This document shows positions 51,032-60,224 of a DNA stretch of 64,000 bases, in pieces. The notes below the pieces were generated by a model. It searched no databases, was not told where the DNA came from, and was given only the letters and a program-made list of their open reading frames with translations. Each line of letters opens with the position of its first letter. Positions within the stretch are counted from its first letter, which is position 1. A program made the translations under genes and the position numbers. The stretch is from Candidatus Microthrix subdominans (GTDB taxonomy: Bacteria > Actinomycetota > Acidimicrobiia > Acidimicrobiales > Microtrichaceae): positions 186,001 through 250,000 of the forward strand of contig JADJZA010000010.1 of assembly GCA_016719385.1 (NCBI GenBank). Reading direction: 5' to 3'.

Positions 51032-52018
51032 ATGACTCGCCTGGGGATGACCGTTCCGTTCGACAACGTACCGCTGGGGGAACAGCGGGACCGGTTCGTC
51101 GAGCTGGAGGATGCCGGATACACCGACCTGTGGTCGGCCGAAGCGATGGGCGCAGACGCCTTCACGCCGCTGGCACTCGCCTCGGTGTGGACGCCGTCGA
51201 TGCGCCTCGGCACCGCCATCGTCCCCGCCTTCACCCGGGGCCCGGCGCTGCTGGCCCAGTCGGTTGGCGCCCTCGCTCAGGCGGCACCCGGCCGCTTCAC
51301 CCTCGGCCTGGGCACGTCGTCGGACGTCATCGTCGAGCGCTGGAACGGCATCGACTTCGATCGGCCGTACTACCAGGTGCGCGACATGGTGCGCTTCCTG
51401 CGGGCGTCGCTGACCGGCGACAAGGTGAGCGCCGAGGTTAACGGCACCAGCATCAAGGGGTTCCGCCTGGGCGTGGTGCCCAGCGAGCCGGTGCCGATCC
51501 ACATCGCCGCGCTGCGGGAGGGCATGTTGGCTTTGGCCGGGCGCGAGGCCGACGGCGTGATCCTCAACTGGCTGGCCGCGAGCGATGTGCCGACGGTGAC
51601 CAAGATCGTCCACGATGCCGCCGAGGGTGCCGGGCGGCCGGACCCCCAAAATGTGGAGGTGGTCGCCCGCCTGTTCGTGGCGGTCACCGAGGACCGGGAC
51701 ACGGTGATGGCGCTCGGGCGTCATGCGATCGCCGCCTACCTCAACGTGCCGGTGTATCGGGCATTTCACGAGTGGCTGGGTCGTGGCGAGCAGCTCGGTG
51801 AGATGTGGCGGCTGTGGGGCGAGGGCGATCGCAAGGCCGCCCTGGAGGCCATCCCCGATTCGGTGGTCGACGAGCTGATCATCTGGGGCTCGGCGGGCAC
51901 GTGCCGGGAGCATCTCGACGCCTACGTCGATGCCGGCGTGACCACTCCGGTGGTGGCGCTGTTGCCCTTCGGCTATGACGAGCGGGCTGCAGCCCGGGCG
52001 TTGGCCGCCGCCGGCTGA
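51032..52018 (+). CDS. LLM-class F420-dependent oxidoreductase
   Basis: 328 residues. A luciferase-like TIM barrel using coenzyme F420 (Rv3093c-type group). Typical stretches: LEDAGYTDLWSAEAMGADAFTPLALAS, LGTAIVPAFTRGPALLAQS, RFTLGLGTSSDVIVERWNG and PIHIAALREGMLALAGREADGVILNW. Substrate unknown. The same fold forms the N-terminal half of the fusion protein at 60.2-62.8 kb, giving an internal comparison for where that domain ends. Convergent with the carotenoid oxygenase gene. Confidence 0.92.
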   Translation: MTRLGMTVPFDNVPLGEQRDRFVELEDAGYTDLWSAEAMGADAFTPLALASVWTPSMRLGTAIVPAFTRGPALLAQSVGALAQAAPGRFTLGLGTSSDVIVERWNGIDFDRPYYQVRDMVRFLRASLTGDKVSAEVNGTSIKGFRLGVVPSEPVPIHIAALREGMLALAGREADGVILNWLAASDVPTVTKIVHDAAEGAGRPDPQNVEVVARLFVAVTEDRDTVMALGRHAIAAYLNVPVYRAFHEWLGRGEQLGEMWRLWGEGDRKAALEAIPDSVVDELIIWGSAGTCREHLDAYVDAGVTTPVVALLPFGYDERAAARALAAAG

Positions 52019-52036
52019 TCGCCGCAACCAGCGTGA

Positions 52037-53527
52037 TCAGCCCTCGGCGAACCAGTTGCCGTGGAACCCGAAGGGCACCCGGCGGGGCAGCTTCACCCGG
52101 GCGACCGGTCCGGCGGCGACGTCGCGTGCGTCGACGATGTCCAGGTAGCTGAGGTCGCGGGCCAGGTCGGTGGTGAAGGTGGTCAGCCAGCCGTCGTTCT
52201 CGGACGTCCCGGCGGGGTCGGGGGCAAACGCCGCCTCGCCGCACGCCTCATAGGGGCCGCACCACCAGGCGGTCGACTCAGAGCGCTCGAGGTCCCAGGC
52301 GGCGACGCCGGCGAACGTGGCGTCGCCCCCGACCACGTCGCGCACCAGGCCCACGTAGCCGTAGCGGTTGGCCCGCCCGGTCAGCGCGTCGTTGATGCGG
52401 GGGAAGTCGCCGGGGCGGTCGTCGAGTTGTTCGTCGCTCACCCGACCGGCGGCCGGATCGATCCTCCAGCGATGCAGCGTTGGGGACACGTCGGCCGGGG
52501 CCTGATCTCCGAAGCTCACCGGCAGCGCCGAGGACCGACAGCCGACCACGTCGATCACGCCGTCGGCCCCCTCGGAGGCGTTGAGGAAGTGGAAGACGTA
52601 GCAGGGGTCGATCTCCATCCAGGCGACGTCGCCGGTGCCGTCGAGGTTCATCACCCCGACGCGGGCGCCGAGCTCCGGTTCCCAGCGGGTGAAGGGTCGG
52701 CCCTCCATCAGGGCGGTCAGGTCGAACACCGCCGGAAGGTCGAAGAACACGGCGTGACGTTCGGTGATGACGAAGTCGTGCATCATCACCGGTCGGGGCA
52801 GCTCGATCTCGGTGGTGCTCAGCAGCGTGCCGTCGGGTGAGGCGACGTGGTAGCGCAGGTAGGGCGGCACGGGGGAGTAGCCGAAGAAGCAGAGGTTGCC
52901 GGTCGCCGGGTCCACCTTGGGATGGGCGGTCATCGGGCCGCTGAGCGCTCCGCCGAAGCTGAACTCGCCGAGCGTGGCGAACGAGTCGGGGTCGATCTCG
53001 GTGGGCGGCGAGGCCTCCATCAGGGCCAGCATCCGCCCGGCGTGGCTGATCACGTGGGTGTTGGCGGTGTTCTTCATCATGCCCACGTTGGCGACCACGT
53101 CGGCCGGTGGCAGCTCGAAGCCCGCCAGCCCGCTGAACAGCGGCCGGCCGGCCTCCGCTTCGGCGAGCATGCCCTTGGAGCGCACCCAACGGTTGCGGTA
53201 AGCGGCGCCGGAGCCGTCGAGGCGAACGCCGTGCAGCATCGCGTCGCCATCGAAGAGGTGGTAGGCACCACTGGGAGCGAGCAGGGGGTTGGGTCCGTTG
53301 CGCACGTAGGTGCCCACCAGGGCGGGCGGCAACTCGCCGATCACCTCGAGGCGGTCGGCGTCGATCTCATCATGGACCGGTCGGTACTGGCCGAGCAGGT
53401 GGGGCACCTCGCACCGGCTCCAGTCCGCCAGCGCCCCATCGCTCATCGATAGCTCGTCGTTGCCCTGGTCCGCCTCCCCGTGGGGTGGGTCGGGCTCGGT
53501 GGTCTGGGGTTGCGCCGTCTGGGTCAT
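52037..53527 (-). CDS. Carotenoid cleavage oxygenase
   Basis: 496 residues. A non-haem iron dioxygenase of the CCD/RPE65 family, cleaving polyene or stilbene-like double bonds. The seven-bladed propeller has the four iron His ligands: H202 (TAHPKVD), H250 (MMHDFVIT), H313 (VFHFLNA) and H489 (GFHGNW). The N-terminus holds VRNGPNPLL and HLFDGDAMLHGV. ATG 53527. No carotenoid biosynthesis genes lie in this window, so the substrate cannot be inferred. Confidence 0.93.
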   Translation of the reverse strand: MTQTAQPQTTEPDPPHGEADQGNDELSMSDGALADWSRCEVPHLLGQYRPVHDEIDADRLEVIGELPPALVGTYVRNGPNPLLAPSGAYHLFDGDAMLHGVRLDGSGAAYRNRWVRSKGMLAEAEAGRPLFSGLAGFELPPADVVANVGMMKNTANTHVISHAGRMLALMEASPPTEIDPDSFATLGEFSFGGALSGPMTAHPKVDPATGNLCFFGYSPVPPYLRYHVASPDGTLLSTTEIELPRPVMMHDFVITERHAVFFDLPAVFDLTALMEGRPFTRWEPELGARVGVMNLDGTGDVAWMEIDPCYVFHFLNASEGADGVIDVVGCRSSALPVSFGDQAPADVSPTLHRWRIDPAAGRVSDEQLDDRPGDFPRINDALTGRANRYGYVGLVRDVVGGDATFAGVAAWDLERSESTAWWCGPYEACGEAAFAPDPAGTSENDGWLTTFTTDLARDLSYLDIVDARDVAAGPVARVKLPRRVPFGFHGNWFAEG

Positions 53528-53727
53528 GTCGAGTGTCTCCGTCCTGGTTCGCTCACGCTATGGCAGCTTCGATCGCTCGCGTCGGGAGTCACGCCGAGCG
53601 GTGCGCCGTGTACCAACAGCGGCTGATCGCCGGTTGCGTGGGCCCGCCGCCCGACCGTCCACCGGATTGACCGCGGCGCGCGGCACACTGGAGGGCAGCG
53701 GGCGGTTGACCGGGAGGTCTTCTCAGC

Positions 53728-55272
53728 ATGCGCGCTCCAACTCCCGCCGCCGGGATCGAAGTGTTCGGCCGCCGGGCGACGGTCGCGGCCGTCGGGCTGA
53801 TCGTCGTGCTGGCCGGGTGCAGCGGCGCTCCCGAATCCTCCGCGAGCCCCAAGCCGTCCATGCGCGAGGTGTCGCCGACCACCACGGTGCCGTCGAGGGG
53901 CTCGCCATCCTCGTCATCCTCGTCAACGACCGCCCCGCAGCCGGTGACCGGCGTGTCCACCGACGGCCTGAGGGCCCCCGCTGCCACCTTGCCGCAGATG
54001 AGCGGCGACTCGGCGGTTCCCTTCGATACCGATCGGATGGTCTCGATCACCGAACCGGCCGTGGCCACCGTCGTCGCCCGCCGCTGTGACGGCGGTATCG
54101 AAGCGTCGACAGCGTTCGCCGTCGACGAGCATCATCTCGTCACCGTGGCCTCTGCGGTGGCCGAGGACGGTAGTGACCCGGCCAGCGGGGTCGACCCCGC
54201 GCCGTGGCTGCACCTGGGAAGTGGCGATTGGGTGCGGGGCAAGGTGGTCGGCACCTCAACGTCGCCCGGCGTGGCCGTCATCGAGGTCGACGCAGCGCTC
54301 GACCGGTCGCTGAGTTGGGACGAGGCGCGCCCGACCGCCGATGCCTGGGGTGCCGTCGTCGGCTCTCCGGCTACCTCCGACGGTGGATCCGACCTGTTGG
54401 CCGCGCAGGTCATCGGGCCGGTCGATGCAGGCTGGGTGCCGATGTCGAAGGTGAAGGCGGCGGCGGCGGGCCGGTCGGGACCCGGTCACATGGGTGCGCC
54501 CTTCGTTGACGGCCGGGGCCGGGTGGCGGGCATGGTGATCCTCACCGACGGTCAGGGCGACACGATGGCCATCCAGGAGGCGGCGCTGGTGCGCGACCTC
54601 GCCGCAAAGATGATCGATCGGCCAGAGCGGCCCACGACGACCTGCGACGCCAACGCCGGCAGCCGCATGAAGCTGGCTTGGGCGTTGCTGCTCGAGCGCA
54701 ACGGCAGCGACACCGACGCCACCCAGTTGGGGGGTCGAGCGGGGTTGACCAAGTTTGGGCGGGTGGGCGTCGTCGACCCGTCCCATCCGTCCTTCGTCGC
54801 CGACCGGGCTTCGGGTGCGGTGGTGCTCGGTCCCTTCGCCAGCCGTAAGAAGGCCAAGGCCGCCCGCAAGCCGGTCGGCGCGATCCTCTCCAAGTTGGAT
54901 CTCGTCGCCGATGCCGAGGTGATGCTGGTCCCCAGGGACACCTTCCCCGCCGAGGCACCGACGGCGCCGACCACCATTCCGATTGCCCCGCCGTCCACGC
55001 GACCTGTCACGACCGAGAAGAAGTCGACGGGCACCGACGAGCGCGCCAACGGCGACTGCTCGGGGCCCCGTTCGACACGGGTGATCTCGGGGGCGCCCTC
55101 CGGCTACAGCTACAAGCTGCGCTCGGGTCCCTCGAGCGGTGCGTCAGTGGTGGCGATGGGAGCCAACGGCCGACAGGTGTCGGTGGTCCAGGGTTCGGCG
55201 AGCAACGGGTTCGTCAAGATCGCTCTTCCCGACGGCCGCTGTGTCTGGGGGGCGAGCGCCAACCTCGGCTGA
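53728..55272 (+). CDS. Lipoprotein with degenerate trypsin-like domain and SH3-like C-terminus
   Basis: 514 residues. Lipobox VVLAGC (C31), Ser/Thr linker, then a chymotrypsin-fold region (~105-300). All three catalytic positions look lost: the TNAHV His position reads TVASAV, the DLAVL Asp position reads GVAVIEV, and the GNSGGP Ser position reads GHMGAP. A SPOR/PASTA-like ~345-420 segment and a C-terminal SH3-like domain (YKLRSGPSSGASVVAMG, VKIALPDGRCVW) follow. Likely an extracytoplasmic binding protein. ATG 53728 has GGGAGG upstream. Confidence 0.75.
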   Translation: MRAPTPAAGIEVFGRRATVAAVGLIVVLAGCSGAPESSASPKPSMREVSPTTTVPSRGSPSSSSSSTTAPQPVTGVSTDGLRAPAATLPQMSGDSAVPFDTDRMVSITEPAVATVVARRCDGGIEASTAFAVDEHHLVTVASAVAEDGSDPASGVDPAPWLHLGSGDWVRGKVVGTSTSPGVAVIEVDAALDRSLSWDEARPTADAWGAVVGSPATSDGGSDLLAAQVIGPVDAGWVPMSKVKAAAAGRSGPGHMGAPFVDGRGRVAGMVILTDGQGDTMAIQEAALVRDLAAKMIDRPERPTTTCDANAGSRMKLAWALLLERNGSDTDATQLGGRAGLTKFGRVGVVDPSHPSFVADRASGAVVLGPFASRKKAKAARKPVGAILSKLDLVADAEVMLVPRDTFPAEAPTAPTTIPIAPPSTRPVTTEKKSTGTDERANGDCSGPRSTRVISGAPSGYSYKLRSGPSSGASVVAMGANGRQVSVVQGSASNGFVKIALPDGRCVWGASANLG

Positions 55273-55285
55273 ACGCAGCGATGCG

Positions 55286-55310
55286 GACCGACCGCCACGT
55301 GCGGTCGGTC
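55286..55310. terminator. Hairpin between convergent genes
   Basis: Perfect 10-base arms (55286-55295, 55301-55310; GACCGACCGC and complement) with a 5-base loop, between the pseudo-protease stop (55272) and the P-type ATPase stop (55323). No U tract, so termination efficiency is uncertain; it could serve both strands. Confidence 0.55.
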
Positions 55311-55322
55311 GAGCGCCGATCG

Positions 55323-57944
55323 TCAGCTCTGCTTCTCGTGCTCGGGTGGTAGCTCGCTTCCTTCTCGCACTGGCCCACGGACGGCGCGACGCTTCCACAT
55401 GGCGTCGGCGACGAGAACCGCCGGTGCGGACAGCAGGATGACGGGCCAGGTGGCGGCGGGTGGGAGGCGTTGCCCAACGAAGTTGGCGAGTGCGGGCACA
55501 GCGATGAACAGCCCCGCTAAGCAGACCTCGACGACGACGGCGGCGAGGAGGAACCGATTGGTGAACCATCCGAGCCTCCATGCCGGGCGCGTGAGGCTGC
55601 GACAGGCAAAGGCATTGGCGCTCTGGGCGACGACGACGGTGAGAAACGCCGCTCCGGATGCCGCTGCCAGTTGAATCCCGGTCGGGAAGGGGTCGCCCGG
55701 GCGCCAGCCGGCGGCCATGAGCCCGACGATGAATGCGCCCATCTCGAAGACGGCCTCCGTGGGCCCGGCCACTGTGAAGGCTCGGATTGCCGTCGTTCGG
55801 TTGAGTAATCGCCCCGAACTTGGTGGCTGGGCCATGACGCCCTCGGTCGCCGGCTCGGCGCCGAGGGCGGCGGCCGACAGGGTGTCGGTGCCAATGTCGA
55901 GTGCCAGCACCTGCAGGACCCCGAGCGCCAACGGAAACCGGCCGCCGGAGAGCGCCCAGATGGCGAAGGGCGTCAGCTCGGCGACGTTGTCGGTGAGGTG
56001 GTAGGTAAGAAACCGACGAGCGTTCTCGAAGGTCGCCCGGCCCTGTCTGACTGCGGCGACGATGGTGGCGAAGTTGTCGTCGAGCAGCACAAGATCGGCG
56101 GCCTCCCGCGCCACGTCGCTGCCGGTGAGGCCCATGGCCACGCCGATGTCCGCCTCGCGCAGGGCGGGCCCGTCGTTGACACCGTCGCCGGTCATGGCCA
56201 CGACGTGCCCCCGGGCACGAAGTGCCTTGGCGATGCGCAGCTTCTGCTCAGGGCTGACGCGTGCGATGACCACGCCGTCCCGATCGATGAGTGCGCCGAG
56301 CAGCTGATCATCGTCGGGAAGGTCGGTCCCCGACAGCACGGGTGCGTCGCTGGTTCGCAGGTCAACCTGCTCAGCGATCGCCCGAGCGGTACGCGGGTCG
56401 TCACCGGTGATCATCGCAACACCGATTCCCGCCGCACGGCACGCATCGATGGCCCCGCGAGCCTCCGGGCGGGGTGGGTCCTGGAATCCCAGCAGCGCGA
56501 GCAACTTGAGACCGTGCTCGGCTTCATCGGCAGTGGTCGGCACCCGCTCCGGCCGTGGACCCGCTGCTGCGACGGCCAGCACCCGCAGGCCACGCTCGGC
56601 CATCGCCGCCAAGGCCGCCGGGGCCGATGGATCGAGGGCGTCGCAGCGTTCGAAGACGGAGTCGGGGGCCCCCTTGACCAAGACCTCGGTGTCCGTGACG
56701 ACCGAGGCCCGCCGACGGTGCGGATCGAAGGGAAACTTGTTCGTGATCGCTGCCTCGGGCATGCCCGCATCGAGGCCAAGGCGGCGGGTGAGCGCATCGA
56801 TGGCGGCCTCCATCGGATCGCCGTGAGCGACCCAGACCCCGCTGTTCTCGACTGCCCGACCGGTGGAACAGGCGAGCGCTGTGATCGCCGCGTCGGCGGC
56901 CACGCGGCGGGCGGCGGGACCGTCGGCCTCAACCGTGGCAGCGGGTTCGTAGCCGCTGCCGTCGATGCGGACGAGGCCTTCGCTGGTCCAGACCTGAGCA
57001 ACGCTCATCCGGTTCTGGGTGATCGTGCCGGTCTTGTCGGTGCAGATGAAGGTGGTCGACCCCAGCGTCTCGACCGACTCCAACCGTCGGACCAGCGCAT
57101 GTTGATCGGCCATTTGCTGGGCGCCGATGGCCAGCGACAGCGTGACGGTCGGCAGCAGCCCTTCGGGCACCAGCGCCACGGTGATCCCGATCGCAAAGAT
57201 GAACCCATCGGAGGCGGGGGTATCCAGGAGCGCTGTCAGCCCGAAAAACGTCGCCCCGACGCCAACGGCAATCGCAGCAACGGTTCGAACGAGCCGGTGC
57301 AGTTCCCGCGTGAGCGGCGTATCAGGGCGATCGGTGCTCTCGGTCAGTACAGCGATCTGGGCCAAACGGGTGCGGGAACCCGTGGCGCTGACCACTGCGA
57401 GGCCTTGACCCTCGACCAGGAACGAACCGGCGTACAGCGTGTCGCCCACAGCCACCGAGTCCGGAACGCTCTCGCCCGTCAGCGTCGACACGTCCACCGA
57501 AAGCCCGTGGCTCTCGACACACTCAAGATCCGCACTGACCCGGTTACCCTCGGCGAGCACCACCAGGTCGTCCGGCACCACCTCGGTGGCGAGGATCGTA
57601 GTAGGGACGCCGTTACGGATCACCGTGACGCTCTGAGGCAGCAGGTCCCGGAGACGCTCGGCGGCTCGATCGGCCCGATGCTCCTGGACGAATGCGAAGA
57701 CGCCGTTGATCACGATGACCACGAAGATCGCCCCGCCCAACTCCGGCAGTCCGCCCAGGATCGCCAACACGCCCGCAGCCCACAGCATGAGGGCGAAGAA
57801 GTGAACGAACTGGGCAACGAGCTTGCGCCACGCCGGAACCCGCTCGGGAGGAGGCATCTCGTTGGGCCCGACCCGAACCCGCTGCGCGGCGACCTCCGCC
57901 TCGGTCAGGCCGTCACGTCTGGTTGGCTCGCGTCGCCCGGTCAC
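55323..57944 (-). CDS. Cation-transporting P-type ATPase
   Basis: 873 residues. A P2-type ATPase (Ca2+/Na+/K+-like). Cation_ATPase_N (GLTEAEVAAQRVRVGPNEMPPPER), actuator with STLTGES, phosphorylation motif CTDKTGTITQ with D303, nucleotide-binding KGAPD, and hinge AMTGDGVNDGPALREADIG. Helix segment FAIGITVALVPEGLLPT supplies the PEGL ion-site motif. GTG 57944 is chosen: GGAGGA lies six bases upstream and the protein then starts right before the N-domain; ATGs at 58043/58025 would add unrelated sequence. Confidence 0.9.
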   Translation of the reverse strand: MTGRREPTRRDGLTEAEVAAQRVRVGPNEMPPPERVPAWRKLVAQFVHFFALMLWAAGVLAILGGLPELGGAIFVVIVINGVFAFVQEHRADRAAERLRDLLPQSVTVIRNGVPTTILATEVVPDDLVVLAEGNRVSADLECVESHGLSVDVSTLTGESVPDSVAVGDTLYAGSFLVEGQGLAVVSATGSRTRLAQIAVLTESTDRPDTPLTRELHRLVRTVAAIAVGVGATFFGLTALLDTPASDGFIFAIGITVALVPEGLLPTVTLSLAIGAQQMADQHALVRRLESVETLGSTTFICTDKTGTITQNRMSVAQVWTSEGLVRIDGSGYEPAATVEADGPAARRVAADAAITALACSTGRAVENSGVWVAHGDPMEAAIDALTRRLGLDAGMPEAAITNKFPFDPHRRRASVVTDTEVLVKGAPDSVFERCDALDPSAPAALAAMAERGLRVLAVAAAGPRPERVPTTADEAEHGLKLLALLGFQDPPRPEARGAIDACRAAGIGVAMITGDDPRTARAIAEQVDLRTSDAPVLSGTDLPDDDQLLGALIDRDGVVIARVSPEQKLRIAKALRARGHVVAMTGDGVNDGPALREADIGVAMGLTGSDVAREAADLVLLDDNFATIVAAVRQGRATFENARRFLTYHLTDNVAELTPFAIWALSGGRFPLALGVLQVLALDIGTDTLSAAALGAEPATEGVMAQPPSSGRLLNRTTAIRAFTVAGPTEAVFEMGAFIVGLMAAGWRPGDPFPTGIQLAAASGAAFLTVVVAQSANAFACRSLTRPAWRLGWFTNRFLLAAVVVEVCLAGLFIAVPALANFVGQRLPPAATWPVILLSAPAVLVADAMWKRRAVRGPVREGSELPPEHEKQS

Positions 57945-58254
57945 GTGCGGTCCTCCACCGTCCGCCGAATCAGCGTAGCCTCCGTCTGGTTGGGGACCCT
58001 TGGCCTCACGCCGACGCAGAGGCATCGCTAGGTTGACGCCCATGGCGGATGAGAACCTCGGTCGGTTTGCGGGGCCGGGCTTGCGGATGGTCCGGTTGGG
58101 GCTGTGAGTTCGGGAACGGGCCAGCGGACCCCCGCCGGGTACCGGGTGGAGGCGGTGTCCTGGGACGGAAACGACGGTGGCCCCGATCACCTGGAGGCGT
58201 TGCTGAACGGCTGGGTCGCCGAAGGGATCGACGCTCAACTTGAAAGGACCAGGT
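57945..58254. other. Divergent promoter region, P-type ATPase / M50 protease
   Basis: 310 bases with no secure gene. It holds the Shine-Dalgarno of the ATPase (57951-57956, minus strand) and that of the M50 gene (AAAGGA, 58243-58248). A GTG-initiated frame at 58104-58358 encodes a plausible short stretch (YRVEAVSWDG, LEALLNGWVAEGID; weakly DUF4177-like) but runs out of frame into the M50 gene, so it is not called. Confidence 0.5.
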
Positions 58255-59409
58255 ATGCATCAAAGCTTCTCGTTCGGTCGCATCCTCGGCGTGAAGGTGG
58301 GGGCGAACTGGAGTGTCATCGTGATCCTCTGGCTGATCGCGTGGAGCCTCGCCGATGAGCGCTTCCCGGTGGTCGCACCCGGCTACAGCACCACCTCGTA
58401 CTGGATCTCCGGCGTGCTGGCGGCGGTCACCTTCTTCATGTGCCTGCTCGCCCACGAGCTGGCCCACTCGGTGGTCGCCCGCCGATACGACGTGCACCTC
58501 GAGGGCATCGTTTTGTGGCTCTTCGGTGGGGTATCGAAGTTCACCGGAGACCCGCCGTCGGCCCAAGCCGAACTGAAGATTGCGGCGGCGGGTCCGGCGA
58601 CCAGCATGGGGATCGCCGTCGGGTTCTTCGCGCTGACCCGCCTGGTCGACGGCGTGGGCGGCTCGGCCTTGGCGGGTGCAGCGCTCGGCTGGTTGGGTTG
58701 GTTCAACGGCAGCCTGGCGGTGTTCAACCTGGTGCCGGCCTTCCCGTTGGATGGAGGGCGGGTGCTGCGCGCGTGGCTGTGGGGTCGCCATGGGGACAAG
58801 CGCCGTGCCACGGCCAGTGCCGCGAACGCCGGGAGGCTCTTTGCCTACGTGCTGATCGGGCTGGGGCTCCTGCAGTTCCTCATCGGCGGGTTCGTCGGTG
58901 GGCTTTGGTTTGTGTTCCTGGGGTGGTTCCTGTTGTCGGCCGCTCAGGCGGAGGCCTCGCAGTCCATGCTTGACGATCAACTGCATGGAGTGACCGTGCG
59001 GTCCGCCATGACACCGAACCCGGTCGTGGTTCCCGCAACCGTCACCGTTGGCCAGTTGATCGACGGGTGGATGTTCGATCATCGATGCTCCACCTTTCCG
59101 CTGGTCGATCGGGAGGGCGCCGTCACCGGCCTCGTCACCATTGCCCGCGTCAAGTCGGTTCCGGCGGATCGCCGGGCCACGACACCGGCGATGGAGATCG
59201 CAGCGCCGCCGGTGGAACTCGTGACCTGTCAGGTCGACGAGCCCCTGTGGCCGGTCATCACCCGGCTGAGTGGATCGGCCGACCAGCGGGCGCTGGTGTA
59301 CGACGGTGACACTTTGGCGGGCATCGTGTCGCCCAGCGATGTCACCCGGGTGCTCGAGCTGACCCAGCTGGGCAACCCGGCGACGATCCAGGCACCCCCC
59401 GGGCCCTAG
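58255..59409 (+). CDS. M50 site-2 protease with CBS pair
   Basis: 384 residues. An intramembrane zinc metalloprotease of the Rip3-like group. Zinc motif H67-E68-L-A-H71, and the distal NLVPAFPLDGGRVLR with D166. A CBS domain pair (~245-375; DGWMFDHRCSTFPLVDREG) would bind adenosyl ligands and control activity. ATG 58255 has AAAGGA upstream, and MHQSFSFGRILGVKVGANWS is the usual N-terminus. Its stop overlaps the stop of the convergent SDR gene by four bases (CTAG). Substrate, perhaps an anti-sigma factor, is not encoded nearby. Confidence 0.92.
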   Translation: MHQSFSFGRILGVKVGANWSVIVILWLIAWSLADERFPVVAPGYSTTSYWISGVLAAVTFFMCLLAHELAHSVVARRYDVHLEGIVLWLFGGVSKFTGDPPSAQAELKIAAAGPATSMGIAVGFFALTRLVDGVGGSALAGAALGWLGWFNGSLAVFNLVPAFPLDGGRVLRAWLWGRHGDKRRATASAANAGRLFAYVLIGLGLLQFLIGGFVGGLWFVFLGWFLLSAAQAEASQSMLDDQLHGVTVRSAMTPNPVVVPATVTVGQLIDGWMFDHRCSTFPLVDREGAVTGLVTIARVKSVPADRRATTPAMEIAAPPVELVTCQVDEPLWPVITRLSGSADQRALVYDGDTLAGIVSPSDVTRVLELTQLGNPATIQAPPGP

Positions 59410-60215
59410 CCTTCCAGTGAGGCCTGCAGCTTGCGCATGCCGGCCATCCACCGCTCCCGGTCGGTGCCCTTGTGGGCGGCGTAGCGGCCCACCTCCTCGT
59501 GGGGCAGGATCAGGAACCGTTCGTCGGCCAACCCGGCGAGCACCGTCTCGGCGACCTCCTCCGGTTCGATGATGTTCATCGACCGCACCACGTCGGCGGC
59601 CAGCGGCGTGTCCTCGCCGTCCTCGCCCGGGGGAAACAGGAGCGGTGTGCGAACCCCTTGGGGGCACAGGCACGACACCTTGATGCCCCGGTCGCCGTAG
59701 GTGATCGAGATCCACTCGGCAAACGCCACCGCAGCGGCCTTGGTGACCGAGTAGGGGGCGTCGCCCAGGTTGGTCAGCAGGCCGGCGGCCGAGGCGGTGG
59801 TCAACAGGTAGCCGCCGCCCCGCTCCAGCCAGAGCGGCACCAGGGCCCGGGCGGCCCGCACGTGGGCCATGGTGTTGATGTCCCAGATCGAGCCCCAGAC
59901 GCCGTCGTCCGCCTGCTCGGAGGCGCCGGTGGCGATGCCCGCGTTGGCGACGAACAGATCGATCGGGCCGACGTTGTTCTCGACGTCGGCGACGAGCGCC
60001 TCGTTGGCCCCGTCCCGGCCGACGTCGAGTTGCCGGGGCACGCACTGGCCCGACACCCCGGGGGCCACCGCCTGGGCGACGGCCCGCGCACCGTCGAGGT
60101 TGCGGTCGGCCAGCACCAGGTTGGCCGGGCCCTCCTCGGCGAAGCGGCGGGCCAGGGCGGCACCGATGCCGCTCGCTCCGCCGGTGATCACGATCGTTTG
60201 CTCGGCGAGTTCCAT
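59406..60215 (-). CDS. Short-chain dehydrogenase/reductase
   Basis: 269 residues. Classical SDR Rossmann fold: GGASGIGAA (12-20), DVGRDG, NAG (91-93), S142 and Y155-x-x-x-K159 catalytic residues. NAD(P)-dependent alcohol/aldehyde or ketone chemistry; substrate unknown. ATG 60215 follows the repaired stop of the fusion gene by nine bases, with CGGAG directly before the ATG, so it is very probably in the same operon. Confidence 0.93.
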   Translation of the reverse strand: MELAEQTIVITGGASGIGAALARRFAEEGPANLVLADRNLDGARAVAQAVAPGVSGQCVPRQLDVGRDGANEALVADVENNVGPIDLFVANAGIATGASEQADDGVWGSIWDINTMAHVRAARALVPLWLERGGGYLLTTASAAGLLTNLGDAPYSVTKAAAVAFAEWISITYGDRGIKVSCLCPQGVRTPLLFPPGEDGEDTPLAADVVRSMNIIEPEEVAETVLAGLADERFLILPHEEVGRYAAHKGTDRERWMAGMRKLQASLEG

Positions 60216-60224
60216 CTCCGAACC

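Noticed and set aside
55998..58031. 677-codon plus-strand frame opposite the P-type ATPase
   Set aside because: Antisense shadow with no domain; the ATPase motifs on the other strand are complete.
58104..58358. 84-codon GTG-initiated frame before the M50 protease, with a weak DUF4177-like stretch
   Set aside because: It lacks a promoter or ribosome site in register and runs out of frame into a gene with a clear Shine-Dalgarno. Could be a remnant; not called.
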